Part shown: one piece after another, positions 1-9,380 of the stretch | Layout of the letters: each line of letters begins with the position of its first letter | Numbering within the stretch: the stretch's first letter is position 1 | Assembly (NCBI RefSeq): GCF_002813755.1 | Contig: NZ_CP018061.1 | Location: 1,478,001 to 1,542,000 of the forward strand | Reading direction: 5' to 3' | From: Enterococcus mundtii | GTDB taxonomy: Bacteria; Bacillota; Bacilli; Lactobacillales; Enterococcaceae | DNA: 64,000 bases | The notes under the pieces: model-generated | Database searches by the model: none | Told to the model about the DNA's origin: nothing | What the model saw: the letters and a program-made list of their open reading frames with translations, nothing else | Position numbers and translations under genes: made by a program

Positions 1-1973
1 GGATTCAACCGGTAGATCTCATAATAGCTTGCTTGACTCTTCGTCTCATCCCAAGCAAGTCGTATGCCAGCGTATCGCCCTTCTTCTTCATCAAATGCAA
101 CATCTTCAAGCGTCAGTCCCGAAACTTTTGCGGTTGGAAGTTCCTTTCCCTCTGTCAGTGCTAATTGACCCAAGTGTAGCGCGTAATCGGACTGAGTCTC
201 TGAAGAAGCAAGCTGATAAGAGAGTGTGTTGATTTTTTCTCCTGCCAACCGACTGACATCATAGCTGACAGTTGTCCAATCCCGACCGATTGGTTCACTT
301 GCCGAGATGATTTCTTTTCGCCCGTCAGCCATTTCTAAAACTAAATCAAGCTGGCTAATACTCGTTGCTTTTGCCGTTGTTGTGACAGAAGTCTTGTCGG
401 AAATGGTTTCATCCATTCGATATAGTTTGATTGTACTTGATGCCTCGTTCACCATACTCCCTTTAAGAAGCAAAGAATTCCCGCCACGAAACGCCTCATC
501 ATAATCCATCTCAACTGCTAATTGATTTTCTCCTTGATGTTCAAAGATCCAACGATACGTTGGCATCACGTCTTGCATACTGCGATTATTCCACTGTAGA
601 TTAGATACTTTTTTTCCATTAATGAAGTAACCATACCCATTCCCCACATTAAAATTCGTTACAAAAGGTATGCTGGTAATAGCGCTCTGCTCTACTGCAT
701 ACGTAGAGATCCCAGGCCATTCTTTTTCTACCGGTGCCTTCCCTTTCGTTGGATCACCTTGTTCATTGACCCAAAAACGCATTTCACGACGTTGAAAATC
801 AGCAGGATCACTTGCTGATGTGTAGGTCCAACTCGGGACATACAGTCCTAATGAAGTATAAGGAGTGCCAGTTTCATCTGTGAATAGCCGCCAGTTCACA
901 GGGGTATCATACCCATTTTGTTGGACATCGATTCCCGCATATAATTGATAAGGATCGATCCCTAATTCATTGGCTTTTTTCTTTGAAGCTTTCAATAATT
1001 CTTGACTCGCTAAACGATCGGTATTCCACCAAAAATTCAAAAACATGCTATCAGCTAAAGGATTCATTTCCGCATCGACTAAAAACGCTTGGTTTTTATC
1101 TGTCAGCGCATTTTGCCAATCCATCTTCCCTTCCGAAGTCATCGAATCGTACCACATGATTTCTAAAGCTGCTGCTTTTTGCTTGAATTGTTTGATGAAT
1201 TCTTGCATCAAATCCGCATGTTCTTTACTCAATCCTCCTGCTGTATTTGCCCCTTCTACCTTTTTTTGATTGTTTGCATCATCAAAACTTGTGACTAGTG
1301 TGTCCGTTTCCTGATTGATAAACCAGCCATCAAACCCATATCGAGTAGCTACTTCGATCAATTGATCAACTAAAGGAAAGGTACCATCCTCATCTTTTTG
1401 CAAGAATGTATCCAACCATTCGATTTTACCACCATGAGCGGACTGCGGAAAGAAAACTGTCCCTAATACTGGCACACCATTTTTATGGGCCGCATCAATG
1501 ACATCAGGACTTGGCGGTACAATGATCCCTTCACCAGACGAACCACCCCAATACACAAGTTGGTCGATATATTGCCAATTGGAAAATACATTGGCATCAA
1601 AAGTATTGATACCTCTAGGCGCATTCCCACTTGTACTTCTATTCATGATCGACAAAGCGACCACTTTCATTTCTGGTGTTTGCGTGTCATTTGAAGTTGT
1701 CAGTGCCTTTTTATCGATCCGTTTTGCTAAAGGCACTTTACTGACGTTATAAGGTGCATCCGGATCTTTAGAAAATTCCCATTCTAACAATTCTTCAGGA
1801 AACCAGTAAGACGATTCCGGCTGATTATCCAATCCTCGTTGATAAGTTGCTGCTTCTGTTTCTTTGTAATCAAACGTTTTAGTCTCTGCGTGATACGTTG
1901 TCCCACTACCAATTGCACTTGATATTACTACTGCACAAAAGAGTCCGACTGCTATTTTTTTCTTATTCTTCAT
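1..1973 (-). CDS. Secreted endo-beta-N-acetylglucosaminidase, GH85 family (3' end outside window)
   Basis: The reading frame starts at an ATG (1971-1973) behind an AGGGGGAGCGGAG ribosome site and stays open to base 1, giving at least 657 residues. Residues 1-30 form a signal peptide (lysine-rich start, hydrophobic core, then alanines). The motif DGWFINQET around residues 215-223 matches the GH85 active site, with Asn220 and Glu222 as the probable catalytic pair. GH85 enzymes cut the chitobiose core of N-linked glycans by a substrate-assisted mechanism and release the glycan from glycoproteins outside the cell. The last visible residues (LAWDETKSQASYYEIYRLN) resemble the linker and accessory domains that follow the barrel in streptococcal and enterococcal homologues. 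The C-terminus, which would show any LPxTG anchor, lies outside the window. The family call is firm; substrate preference is inferred. Confidence 0.88.
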   Translation of the reverse strand, partial: MKNKKKIAVGLFCAVVISSAIGSGTTYHAETKTFDYKETEAATYQRGLDNQPESSYWFPEELLEWEFSKDPDAPYNVSKVPLAKRIDKKALTTSNDTQTPEMKVVALSIMNRSTSGNAPRGINTFDANVFSNWQYIDQLVYWGGSSGEGIIVPPSPDVIDAAHKNGVPVLGTVFFPQSAHGGKIEWLDTFLQKDEDGTFPLVDQLIEVATRYGFDGWFINQETDTLVTSFDDANNQKKVEGANTAGGLSKEHADLMQEFIKQFKQKAAALEIMWYDSMTSEGKMDWQNALTDKNQAFLVDAEMNPLADSMFLNFWWNTDRLASQELLKASKKKANELGIDPYQLYAGIDVQQNGYDTPVNWRLFTDETGTPYTSLGLYVPSWTYTSASDPADFQRREMRFWVNEQGDPTKGKAPVEKEWPGISTYAVEQSAITSIPFVTNFNVGNGYGYFINGKKVSNLQWNNRSMQDVMPTYRWIFEHQGENQLAVEMDYDEAFRGGNSLLLKGSMVNEASSTIKLYRMDETISDKTSVTTTAKATSISQLDLVLEMADGRKEIISASEPIGRDWTTVSYDVSRLAGEKINTLSYQLASSETQSDYALHLGQLALTEGKELPTAKVSGLTLEDVAFDEEEGRYAGIRLAWDETKSQASYYEIYRLN

Positions 1974-2006
1974 CTCCGCTCCCCCTAAATTTAATTGATA
2001 CACAAA

Positions 2007-2024
2007 AATGATAACGCTTTCTTA
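2007..2024. promoter_or_regulatory. Candidate cre (CcpA) site upstream of the GH85 gene
   Basis: AATGATAACGCTTTCTTA matches the cre consensus WWTGNAARCGNWWWCAWW at all but two core positions. It lies 34 bp upstream of the start codon, where CcpA binding would interfere with transcription. Glucose repression of glycan-degrading enzymes is common in this group; binding is inferred from sequence only. Confidence 0.45.
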
Positions 2025-2082
2025 AGCATGGGTATATGAACAAAGCATAGAACTTTCACAACAAATTATAGGTAACATGAAT

Positions 2083-2120
2083 AAAAAACTGATTTTGATC
2101 GTCGATCGAAATCAGTTTTT
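2083..2120. terminator. Intrinsic terminator after the MerR-family gene
   Basis: AAACTGATTT and AAATCAGTTT form a perfect stem around a 13-nt, partly palindromic loop. A-tracts and T-tracts flank it on both sides, so it could stop transcription from either strand. On the minus strand it ends the MerR gene transcript before the GH85 promoter. Confidence 0.75.
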
Positions 2121-2310
2121 GTATTTTTGATTCGCTATTATGCCGTTTTACGATAGATTTTATTTGAAACCCTCATGAAACCAATCAACTATAATAAAAC
2201 TTGTATTGTAGGTCAGCATGATTAGTTACTTCAATGGTATTACCTTTATTCATGGAGATAGTTACTTCAACATTTGACTTTTCGTCGTTTGTTCAGTGAT
2301 GACGGATTTT

Positions 2311-3117
2311 TCACTCATTCATTCCATCACTGAAAACACGAATCTCATAAACGATTTCTTCTAATGTTCCAGTGGAAGCTTCTGCTTCAATCGCAAGAAC
2401 TGCCGCTTTTTTTTCAAAGATTTCTGGAAACAACTCTGGAAGGCGCTCACCGTAACTTTTAGGACTAAATCGGCATACGTATTCTCCACTAGGTAAAATC
2501 TTGATATTGTTACCGACATTTTTTGTAGGCTTGATCTCTATATACATATACTGCTGCACGTCTTTATCAATAAATTCATAGAGAATGCCAAAATCATATA
2601 AAGGCTCATACCCCGCTTCCATTGAGCGATCAAACAAATGGGCTGCTTCTGTATAAAGAGTCTTTTTGTTATCAGTCGGTTGGTAAGGAAAAACATATAA
2701 GTACTTTTCTGACAATTGGCGAATATGTTGCTTTTTAGAATGTCTGTATTTTTTTAATAATTTGATTTCCTCTTTGACCTCTTGCATCCCTTTTAAGTTT
2801 TGTTGAAGTAACTCGATTTTTTGCTTCATCAATTCTTCACTATACGATAAAAAAGATAGATAATCGATGGAATTATTTGGATCACTAAAGCGATGCAGTT
2901 CTTTTAATGGTAAACCAATCTCTACACATGCTTGAATCAGCTCGACCGCGCTCACTTGGGCTAAGGAATAATAGCGATAGCCAGAATCTGGATTGATGTA
3001 TACCGGCAACAACACTCCGACTTGTTCATAATATCTTAACGATTTAATATTGACACCGGTTATTTTCGCCATTTCCCCGATACTCAACAATTCACTTCTT
3101 TTGTCCTTTTCTCTCAT
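2311..3117 (-). CDS. MerR family transcriptional regulator with effector-binding C-terminal domain
   Basis: A 268-residue protein. The start is placed at the ATG 3115-3117 because TAGGAGA precedes it; an in-frame TTG further upstream has no good ribosome site. Residues 7-75 carry the MerR winged helix: SIGEMAKITGVNIKSLRYYE, then a wing ending in SGYRYYS. A coiled-coil stretch follows (about 95-130), and the C-terminal half resembles GyrI-like effector-binding domains of BmrR/BltR type regulators. Such proteins activate promoters with over-long spacers when they bind a ligand, often a drug or metabolite. A TATAAT with an extended TG element sits at 3171-3176. The gene stands alone, with the divergent lipoprotein gene across 400 bp. 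The target and ligand are unknown. Confidence 0.85.
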   Translation of the reverse strand: MREKDKRSELLSIGEMAKITGVNIKSLRYYEQVGVLLPVYINPDSGYRYYSLAQVSAVELIQACVEIGLPLKELHRFSDPNNSIDYLSFLSYSEELMKQKIELLQQNLKGMQEVKEEIKLLKKYRHSKKQHIRQLSEKYLYVFPYQPTDNKKTLYTEAAHLFDRSMEAGYEPLYDFGILYEFIDKDVQQYMYIEIKPTKNVGNNIKILPSGEYVCRFSPKSYGERLPELFPEIFEKKAAVLAIEAEASTGTLEEIVYEIRVFSDGMNE

Positions 3118-3536
3118 TGCAATTCTCCTACATACTAAATATTGCTCCAGTATCAAGTGCTTAGATATTGATTATACCATAGGCAATCTTTTAACTTTAC
3201 ATTTTATTGTTATTTTTTAATGTAAAATCATTTAACAAGCTTCTATTTTTCAAATATATTTAACTTCGAAAAATCCTAAACAACAATTATTTTACACTAA
3301 TTTACATATTCTCTATTTTTTAAAACTATAAAAAACCAACGTAATATTATCACGTCTTGTATTATTCATTAGATAAAGATATAATATTAGTGTGTTTTCG
3401 ATGAAGCGACAAAAAATTAGATACAAAAGCTCGTTCATCACAAATTGAATACGTTTTCTAACCGCACCTTGTGTTAACCATTTTTGGAAACTACTACATT
3501 TACATAGTAGTGAAAATAATTTTTTGGGGGAAAAAA
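3118..3536. promoter_or_regulatory. AT-rich divergent intergenic region between the MerR gene and the lipoprotein gene
   Basis: About 420 bp without a gene. It contains the minus-strand TATAAT of the MerR gene (3171-3176). An inverted pair TTTACATT / AATGTAAA with a 15-nt spacer (about 3196-3226) could be a regulator site. Facing the lipoprotein gene is TTGTAT-17-TATAAT at 3357-3385. No small ORF with a ribosome site was seen. Confidence 0.45.
3357..3385 (+). promoter_or_regulatory. Sigma-A type promoter of the lipoprotein gene
   Basis: TTGTAT (3357-3362), a 17-nt spacer and a perfect TATAAT (3380-3385), followed by a roughly 145-nt leader before the start codon at 3537. Confidence 0.6.
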
Positions 3537-4553
3537 ATGAAAAAAATCGTTAGTCGTTCCGTGTTATTGTTCGTTCTACTATTTCTAGCTGCCTGTGGAA
3601 AGCAAGTCAGTGTTGATGACCTGAAAGCCAATGATTGGCTGATTGAAGAATTGGAGGAAGTAGACATGATTGCCTCTTTCTCAAATCATGTGGTATCGTT
3701 TCGCATTGATCCTTCTTCTTACCAATCGACCGCTACCAATGAATGGGAAGCCTTGGGTGAAGAATTTGCGAAAAGCATGCTTGAAGAATTTCAACATAAG
3801 TTTGAATACACGTTAGAAGGAAATATCATGACCTGGGAAAACGACGGGGAAACAGGCAAGTATACAGTAACAAAAGAAGATAAAAATATTATTCTCACAC
3901 CTACCAAAGATAACGAGGAAGATAAAAAAATTGTTCTGAAGCCATATGATAAAAGTAAAACAGCAACATCTTCTACTTCTTCAGACAGCTCCACAACTGA
4001 TAAAGACGCAACAGATGATTCATCTCTCGTAGATATCACTGATAACTCAACTGAACTAAGCGGCTCGGATGACGCGTCAGGTGATTCTGCTTTTGGCAAA
4101 CGCTCAAACCCTGTGCCCCTCGACAACCCGATCACGTTCGACACTGTTTATTATGATGACGAATATGAAGAAATCGATACAAATATTTCCTTAACCATCA
4201 GTAACGTTGTCCGTGGTGAAGAAGCGTATAATTATATGATCAGCATGGATGAGTACAATGAACCAGCACCAGAAGGAAAAGAATGGGTAGTTTTTGATGC
4301 AGAGCTAACTGTCAATAAAGGGAGCCAAGATGAGCCATATCGCGCTTTTTCTAGATTCGTACCAGTTAGTTCAACTGGTGAAGAAGTCAATCAGGAAAGC
4401 TATAGCTACTTAGGCAACGAAGAATTTGGGAACAAAGATTTGTACGAAGGTGGTACGGACAAAGGCAAAGTTGCATTGCTCGTTCCGATTGGGGACGATA
4501 CGCTTATTGAATTTAATGATTTTACAAATAGGATTTTTTTCAAATTACAGTAA
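3537..4553 (+). CDS. Predicted surface lipoprotein with DUF4352-like C-terminal domain
   Basis: 338 residues from the ATG at 3537, chosen because GGGGG precedes it and the protein then begins with a proper lipoprotein signal (KK, hydrophobic core, lipobox LAAC with lipidated Cys20). Residues 25-140 form a small domain of the kind found in Gram-positive lipoproteins of unknown function (DUF5105/DUF5640-like). A Ser/Thr/Asp-rich linker follows (about 145-185). Residues 190-338 resemble the DUF4352 immunoglobulin-like fold (phrases such as PEGKEWVVFDAELTV). The protein is expected to be anchored to the outer face of the membrane. It has its own promoter and terminator and no obvious partner. The function is not known; the lipoprotein call is secure. 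Confidence 0.8.
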   Translation: MKKIVSRSVLLFVLLFLAACGKQVSVDDLKANDWLIEELEEVDMIASFSNHVVSFRIDPSSYQSTATNEWEALGEEFAKSMLEEFQHKFEYTLEGNIMTWENDGETGKYTVTKEDKNIILTPTKDNEEDKKIVLKPYDKSKTATSSTSSDSSTTDKDATDDSSLVDITDNSTELSGSDDASGDSAFGKRSNPVPLDNPITFDTVYYDDEYEEIDTNISLTISNVVRGEEAYNYMISMDEYNEPAPEGKEWVVFDAELTVNKGSQDEPYRAFSRFVPVSSTGEEVNQESYSYLGNEEFGNKDLYEGGTDKGKVALLVPIGDDTLIEFNDFTNRIFFKLQ

Positions 4554-4701
4554 CCTTTGAAAAGCAGCAAGAAAACGTACTAGCGAGCATTAAAAATCAT
4601 CGCCAGCTGACAGTAGCAGACCAGTCAAGATATGCTTATAAGGGCTACACTCCTAGAAATAACTATAGCCCGATCCAACTAGTTTTTACTTGACATCAGA
4701 G

Positions 4702-4743
4702 AAAAAGGACCCATCTAAATCAATACGTAGATGGGTCCTTTTG
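4702..4743 (+). terminator. Intrinsic terminator
   Basis: AAGGACCCATCT pairs with AGATGGGTCCTT around a short loop and runs into TTTT. It lies 150 bp past the lipoprotein stop codon and serves that gene. The A-tract on the other side would also let it work on the minus strand. Confidence 0.8.
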
Positions 4744-4818
4744 TCTCACTATTGGTTGTCATCTGCTGAAAACTTTTAATGGTCTTTTCCACTACTTGTA
4801 AAACAAATGTATCAGCTT

Positions 4819-4866
4819 TAAAACGCATTCTAAAAGCTTTTTAAAGTCTTTTAGAATGCGTTTTAC
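4819..4866. terminator. Intrinsic terminator at the end of the pdu operon
   Basis: AAAACGCATTCTAAAAG pairs with CTTTTAGAATGCGTTTT, a 17-bp perfect stem with A- and T-tracts on both sides. It sits 34 bp past the ackA stop and closes the long minus-strand transcript. Being symmetrical, it may also back up the plus-strand lipoprotein terminator. Confidence 0.85.
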
Positions 4867-4899
4867 ATCATGTATTCATAAGGAGGTTGATCGACTATT

Positions 4900-6090
4900 T
4901 TATTTCGAAATCAATTGATTCGTCTCACGGACAATCATACGTTCTTCATTCGTCGGTACAATCATGACAGCCACTCGACCATTTTCTTGACTGACAATTG
5001 CTTGTCTTGTATTGTTTCTTTCTTCGTCAACAGTTATGCCAAACAATGACAATCCTTCACAAGATAGTTGACGAATGATTGGCGAGTTCTCTCCGATGCC
5101 AGCCGTGAAAATCAACACATCAAGTCCGCCTAGTTCAGCAGCGTAAGCACCGATCATTTGTTTTACGCGACCACAAAACATGTTCATTGCTAAAACCGCT
5201 TTTGGATCGCCCTGCTCAAAAGCTTCTTCGATGTCACGAGCATCACTACTGATGCCAGAAACTCCTTTGAATCCTGAGTCTTGGTTCATCATCTGCTCGA
5301 TTTCTGCGAAGCTCATCTGTTTTTTTCTGCCTAGATAGGTCACGATGGAAGGATCGATATCGCCACAGCGAGTACCCATCATAATACCTGCTAAAGGAGT
5401 GAATCCCATACTAGTGATAACAGACTGGCCATTCTTGATCCCGCAAATACTCCCCCCATTTCCTAAATGACAGGAAATGATTTTTAAATCCTCAAGCTTT
5501 TTACCTAAAGACTTGGCAGCTTCCGTCGCCACAAATTGATGACTTGTCCCATGAAATCCGAAACGGCGAATTCCCTCTTCCTCATATAATTTATAAGGAA
5601 TTGGATAAAGATAGTTTTCTTCTGGCATTGTTTGGTGGAATGACGTATCGAAAACAGCCACTTGCGGACAAGCTGGCAAATTATTTTTGAACGCTTCGAT
5701 CCCCATGATGTTGATTGGGTTGTGCAACGGTGCTAAATGAGAAAGCGATTTGATTTTTTTCAATGATTCATCCTCAACGATACAGGACCCTTTGAAGAAT
5801 TCTCCACCATGAGCGACACGATGGCCGACACCAGTGATTTCTGACAAATCAGCAACGATTTTTTCTTCCAATAAAAAATCTAGTAAATACTTGACTGCAT
5901 CTTCATGTGTTTCACCTTTAACTGAGCGACTGCTTTTACCACCGTCTAAAGAATACGTCAAATCCATGGAGCTTGCTAACCCGATTCGTTCGAACAATCC
6001 CTTGGCGATCTTTTTTTCTTCAGGAAACTCATAGACTTGAAACTTTAACGAAGAACTTCCTGAATTGATTGCAATAATTAATTCTTTCAA
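4900..6090 (-). CDS. ackA: Acetate/propionate kinase of the pdu operon
   Basis: 396 residues, the normal length for acetate kinase. The start is a TTG (6088-6090) behind GAGGGG, giving the classic N-terminus KELIIAINSGSSSLKF. Other family signatures are GVGHRVAHGG, FDTSFHQTMP, RFGFHGTSH and FTAGIGENS. The enzyme moves phosphate from acyl phosphate to ADP. As the last gene of the pdu operon it most likely works on propionyl phosphate made by PduL, the role of PduW in Salmonella. Phylogenetically it may be a housekeeping-type AckA recruited here, as in Listeria. It is followed by a strong terminator. Whether it prefers propionyl over acetyl phosphate cannot be read from the sequence. Confidence 0.95.
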   Translation of the reverse strand: MKELIIAINSGSSSLKFQVYEFPEEKKIAKGLFERIGLASSMDLTYSLDGGKSSRSVKGETHEDAVKYLLDFLLEEKIVADLSEITGVGHRVAHGGEFFKGSCIVEDESLKKIKSLSHLAPLHNPINIMGIEAFKNNLPACPQVAVFDTSFHQTMPEENYLYPIPYKLYEEEGIRRFGFHGTSHQFVATEAAKSLGKKLEDLKIISCHLGNGGSICGIKNGQSVITSMGFTPLAGIMMGTRCGDIDPSIVTYLGRKKQMSFAEIEQMMNQDSGFKGVSGISSDARDIEEAFEQGDPKAVLAMNMFCGRVKQMIGAYAAELGGLDVLIFTAGIGENSPIIRQLSCEGLSLFGITVDEERNNTRQAIVSQENGRVAVMIVPTNEERMIVRETNQLISK

Positions 6091-6114
6091 TGCTTTACCC
6101 CTCAATCTAATCTT

Positions 6115-6834
6115 TTACAGAATGTTTACTAAAAGCACAGCAATCGTTGCACCAACGATCGGGCCTACTAATGGTACCCATGCGTATTTCCAGTTATAGT
6201 CAGTGTTTTTATTTGGTAATGGCATCAATGTATACATCAAACGCGGACCAAGGTCACGCGCTGGATTGATCGCGTAGCCTGTTGTCGAACCAAATGAAAA
6301 TGAAATTCCTACTAGCAAGAACAATGCAACAACTGGTTGGAATCCTCCTGGGAAGTCTCCCGCTGGAAGTAACAATAAGGTGAAGATAAATGCAAATGTT
6401 GCAATGATCTCACTGATGACATTCGCAATAGGTGCGTCGATTGCTGGACCTGTAGCAAAGATGCCTACGGAGTTTCCTTCATCTGGTCCGGTTTCTTTAA
6501 AGTGAGCCATAAATGAGATTGCAGCGATCAATGCACCTAAAAAAGCACCTGCAAATTGCGCTAAAACAAATGGTACAACCATATTCCATTCAAAAAGTCC
6601 GCCAATCGCAAAAGCAATCGAAACCGCAGGATTCAAATGACCTGGCGATCCAAAGTAGCCCGCAGAATAAATCCCTAACATTACGGCAACACCCCAGCCA
6701 AACGCAACTAATACCCAGTTGGCACCAACTGCTTTGGCCAAAGTCTTCTTCAAGTTGATGCTACAACCAACACCACAACCGAAAAGTGTTAAGACTAACG
6801 TTCCAATAAATTCACCTAATACTGTATTATCCAT
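6115..6834 (-). CDS. pduF: Propanediol/glycerol diffusion facilitator (aquaglyceroporin)
   Basis: 239 residues from the ATG at 6832-6834, behind AAAAGGGG. It has six predicted membrane spans and the two half-helix motifs of the MIP family: NPA in GHLNPAVS and NPA in YAINPARDLGPR. The second motif has Asp after Arg, as in glycerol-type rather than strict water channels. It lets 1,2-propanediol (and glycerol) cross the cell membrane. Its start lies just after the pduQ stop, so the two are translated from one message. The position next to ackA matches the Listeria gene order, whereas in Salmonella pduF sits apart from the main operon beside pocR. Confidence 0.92.
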   Translation of the reverse strand: MDNTVLGEFIGTLVLTLFGCGVGCSINLKKTLAKAVGANWVLVAFGWGVAVMLGIYSAGYFGSPGHLNPAVSIAFAIGGLFEWNMVVPFVLAQFAGAFLGALIAAISFMAHFKETGPDEGNSVGIFATGPAIDAPIANVISEIIATFAFIFTLLLLPAGDFPGGFQPVVALFLLVGISFSFGSTTGYAINPARDLGPRLMYTLMPLPNKNTDYNWKYAWVPLVGPIVGATIAVLLVNIL

Positions 6835-6848
6835 TTTTGTACCCCTTT

Positions 6849-7964
6849 TCAAACGATTTTATGATAGATTTCTTTTAGTTTTGTACGATCAAACGAGATT
6901 GGATTCGATTGGAAAGTAAAATCGTTTATCGCATTGTCAGCTACTTGTTCCGCTGCTCTGATCGCTGTTGATTCTTCGATGTTCCATTCGGCCAATGTTG
7001 CTGGCACCCCAGAATCTTTACTCAATCGCTTGATGGCATCTACTAATTTGATCACAGCCACTTCGTCTGAAAGACCGTTCGTACATAATTTAAGTTTTCT
7101 TGACACATCAGCGTATAAAGACTTTGCCGTCCAATCTTTGGCATTCGCTAAAACGACATGTGGTAACAACATCGCATTTGCTAAACCATGAGGAACTTTG
7201 AAAAGCGCGCCGACTTGATGTGCTAAAGCATGGCAAACACCTAAACCAGCATTGTCAAAAGCCACTCCAGCAAGTGTTGCTGCTTCGTGCATTTGGATGC
7301 GTGCATCTTCATTTTGGCCATTTTTGACACACTCAACTAAATTCGAAAAGACAAGCGTGATTGCTTTTTCTGCAAGCGCAGAAGAATAATTTGTTCGACC
7401 TTTTGCGACCAATGCTTCTAAGGCATGAGTCAAGACATCCAAACCACTGTATGCCGTGATCGAAGGTGGGCTTGTCATCACAAAATCAATGGACAAGATT
7501 GCTTCGTCAGGAATCAACTCTTCAGCAAATATCGGATATTTGATTTTGTTTGCCGTATCGGTGATCACAGCTGCACTGGTCACTTCAGATCCAGTGCCAC
7601 TCGTTGTTGGGATCGCAACAAAATAATTGATTGATTGCTTTGCTACCTTCTGATAGAAATAGATGATCCCTTTTGCCGTGTCTAACGCTGAACCACCGCC
7701 AATTGCGATCACAACGGTTGGTTCAGCTTGCAAAGCCATTTGCATGCCTGTTACCACTTTTTCAATCGGCGGATCTGGCACGATCTCCGTAAAAGTGATC
7801 ACGCGATTTTTTTGTTCTAGATATGCAATCATTTCACGTACTTTTTGATTGCTTTTCAAAAAAGGATCAAAAACGAACAAGACAGTTTCGTCTGAAAAAC
7901 GTTCGAACCTTTTAACGATGTCCGTTGTTACAGCTACTTTTGTTTTCATTGACCATTGATTCAA
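6849..7964 (-). CDS. pduQ: Iron-dependent propanol dehydrogenase
   Basis: 371 residues, equal to known PduQ proteins. The start is a TTG at 7962-7964, eight bases after AGGAGG; the first ATG five codons later lacks that spacing. It belongs to the iron-containing group III alcohol dehydrogenases: the nucleotide-binding GGGSALDTAKG near residue 97 and the metal-binding histidines in the GVCHALAHQVGALFKVPHG segment. It reduces propionaldehyde to 1-propanol with NADH and so regenerates NAD+ for PduP inside the microcompartment. It follows pduP by 12 bp. Confidence 0.93.
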   Translation of the reverse strand: MNQWSMKTKVAVTTDIVKRFERFSDETVLFVFDPFLKSNQKVREMIAYLEQKNRVITFTEIVPDPPIEKVVTGMQMALQAEPTVVIAIGGGSALDTAKGIIYFYQKVAKQSINYFVAIPTTSGTGSEVTSAAVITDTANKIKYPIFAEELIPDEAILSIDFVMTSPPSITAYSGLDVLTHALEALVAKGRTNYSSALAEKAITLVFSNLVECVKNGQNEDARIQMHEAATLAGVAFDNAGLGVCHALAHQVGALFKVPHGLANAMLLPHVVLANAKDWTAKSLYADVSRKLKLCTNGLSDEVAVIKLVDAIKRLSKDSGVPATLAEWNIEESTAIRAAEQVADNAINDFTFQSNPISFDRTKLKEIYHKIV

Positions 7965-7976
7965 AACTGTTTCCTC

Positions 7977-9380
7977 CTAACGAATCGAAAATCCGTCCGT
8001 TAATACACAACGACGTTTTCTAGCAAAATTTCTAGCAGTCGTCGTACACTCGCCGGTTGGTGTTGCAATCGTGAATGTGGTTGGACCTTCGCCACCAAAT
8101 CCTAATCCTGCAAATGAAGAGCCATTTTTTACAAAGATCGAGGTTTGGAATTTTTTCGCTGCAAGGTTCAATCGTTGAATATTTTGGGAGTGCATCGTTG
8201 CTGTATGGTGACATTTATTTTCGATTCCTAATGCTGTCGGTAATGCTTCATCAAAATCTTTTACAGTCACGATCGGTAAGATCGGCATCAACATTTCTTT
8301 GACAACAAATGGATGATCTTTCTCTGTTTTCATGATGATCACTCGAATGTCCGCTGATACATGGACACCTACGGCGGCTAAGATCTCGCTCGCGTTTTTA
8401 CCGACAAACTGTCGGTTAGGCGCACCATTTTCCGCAATCATCTGTTCGATCAATCGTTGAATGATTTGTTCATCACCTACATAATAAGCCCCTTGTTTTT
8501 CCATTTGTAAAATCAAGTAGTCAACGACTTGTTCGACAGCAACGACACTTTTCTCTGCCGTACATAAAATATTATTATCAAAAGATGCACCCAAGACAAT
8601 ATCTGCCGCTGCCTTATCAAGATCGGCGGTTTCATCAACAAGTGAAGGTGGATTGCCTTCTCCAGCAGCAATCGTTTTCTTACCACTCTTCATTGCTTGT
8701 CTCACCACACCAGGACCGCCTGTGATCACTAATAGTGAAATGTCTGGATGGGACATCATCTCTTGAGCAGCTTCAATCGAAGGTTTTTCGATCGTTACAA
8801 CCAAGTTATGGATGCCACAGCTTTGATAAATCAATTCATTCAATTTTGAAACGACCCAGCCAGAAATGCGCTTCGCGCCTGGATGAACACTGAAATAAAT
8901 AGCATTGCCTGCTGCAATCATTCCGATTGCGTTACAGATCAACGTTTCTGCCGGATTAGTACTTGGTGTCACCGCACCGATCACGCCATACGGAGATAAC
9001 TCATAAAGGGTCATTCCGTTGTCACCAGTGACCGCTTCAGTAATAAGATCTTCGACACCTGGTGTCTTGTTGATCGCAAGAGTCAATTTTTGGATCTTAT
9101 CTTCATATCTTCCCATTTTCGTTTCTTCCACTGTTTCACGAGCAATTGTTTCGATATGAGGTGTCATTCCAGTACGAATCGTAGCAATGATTGCTCTTCG
9201 TTGTTCCAATGACAAGTCATCTAAACGATCTTGTGCTACTTTTGCTGCGGCAACTGCTGCATCAACCGTTGGAAAAATCCCGACGGAAGAAGTTGCAACT
9301 GTTGCGGTAGTCGGTTCTTCTAAAAGGATTCCTTGAATCACTTTCATGATTTGTTCTTTTAATTGTTCTTCGCCCATCAT
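7977..9380 (-). CDS. pduP: CoA-acylating propionaldehyde dehydrogenase
   Basis: 467 residues. The start codon overlaps the pduO stop in ATGA, behind AAGGAG; a second ATG follows immediately, so the exact first residue is uncertain by one. Residues 2-20 form a short amphipathic helix (EEQLKEQIMKVIQGILLEE), set off by a flexible Thr/Ala-rich linker. This is the usual encapsulation peptide that brings PduP into the shell. The rest is an aldehyde dehydrogenase fold with catalytic Cys273 in FDNNILCTAEKS and the GGPGVVR nucleotide segment. It converts propionaldehyde, NAD+ and CoA into propionyl-CoA. Confidence 0.95.
   Translation of the reverse strand: MMGEEQLKEQIMKVIQGILLEEPTTATVATSSVGIFPTVDAAVAAAKVAQDRLDDLSLEQRRAIIATIRTGMTPHIETIARETVEETKMGRYEDKIQKLTLAINKTPGVEDLITEAVTGDNGMTLYELSPYGVIGAVTPSTNPAETLICNAIGMIAAGNAIYFSVHPGAKRISGWVVSKLNELIYQSCGIHNLVVTIEKPSIEAAQEMMSHPDISLLVITGGPGVVRQAMKSGKKTIAAGEGNPPSLVDETADLDKAAADIVLGASFDNNILCTAEKSVVAVEQVVDYLILQMEKQGAYYVGDEQIIQRLIEQMIAENGAPNRQFVGKNASEILAAVGVHVSADIRVIIMKTEKDHPFVVKEMLMPILPIVTVKDFDEALPTALGIENKCHHTATMHSQNIQRLNLAAKKFQTSIFVKNGSSFAGLGFGGEGPTTFTIATPTGECTTTARNFARKRRCVLTDGFSIR

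Noticed and set aside
3791..4144. A 117-residue minus-strand ORF inside the lipoprotein gene
   Set aside because: It is a shadow of the Ser/Asp-rich linker of the plus-strand gene and has no ribosome site.
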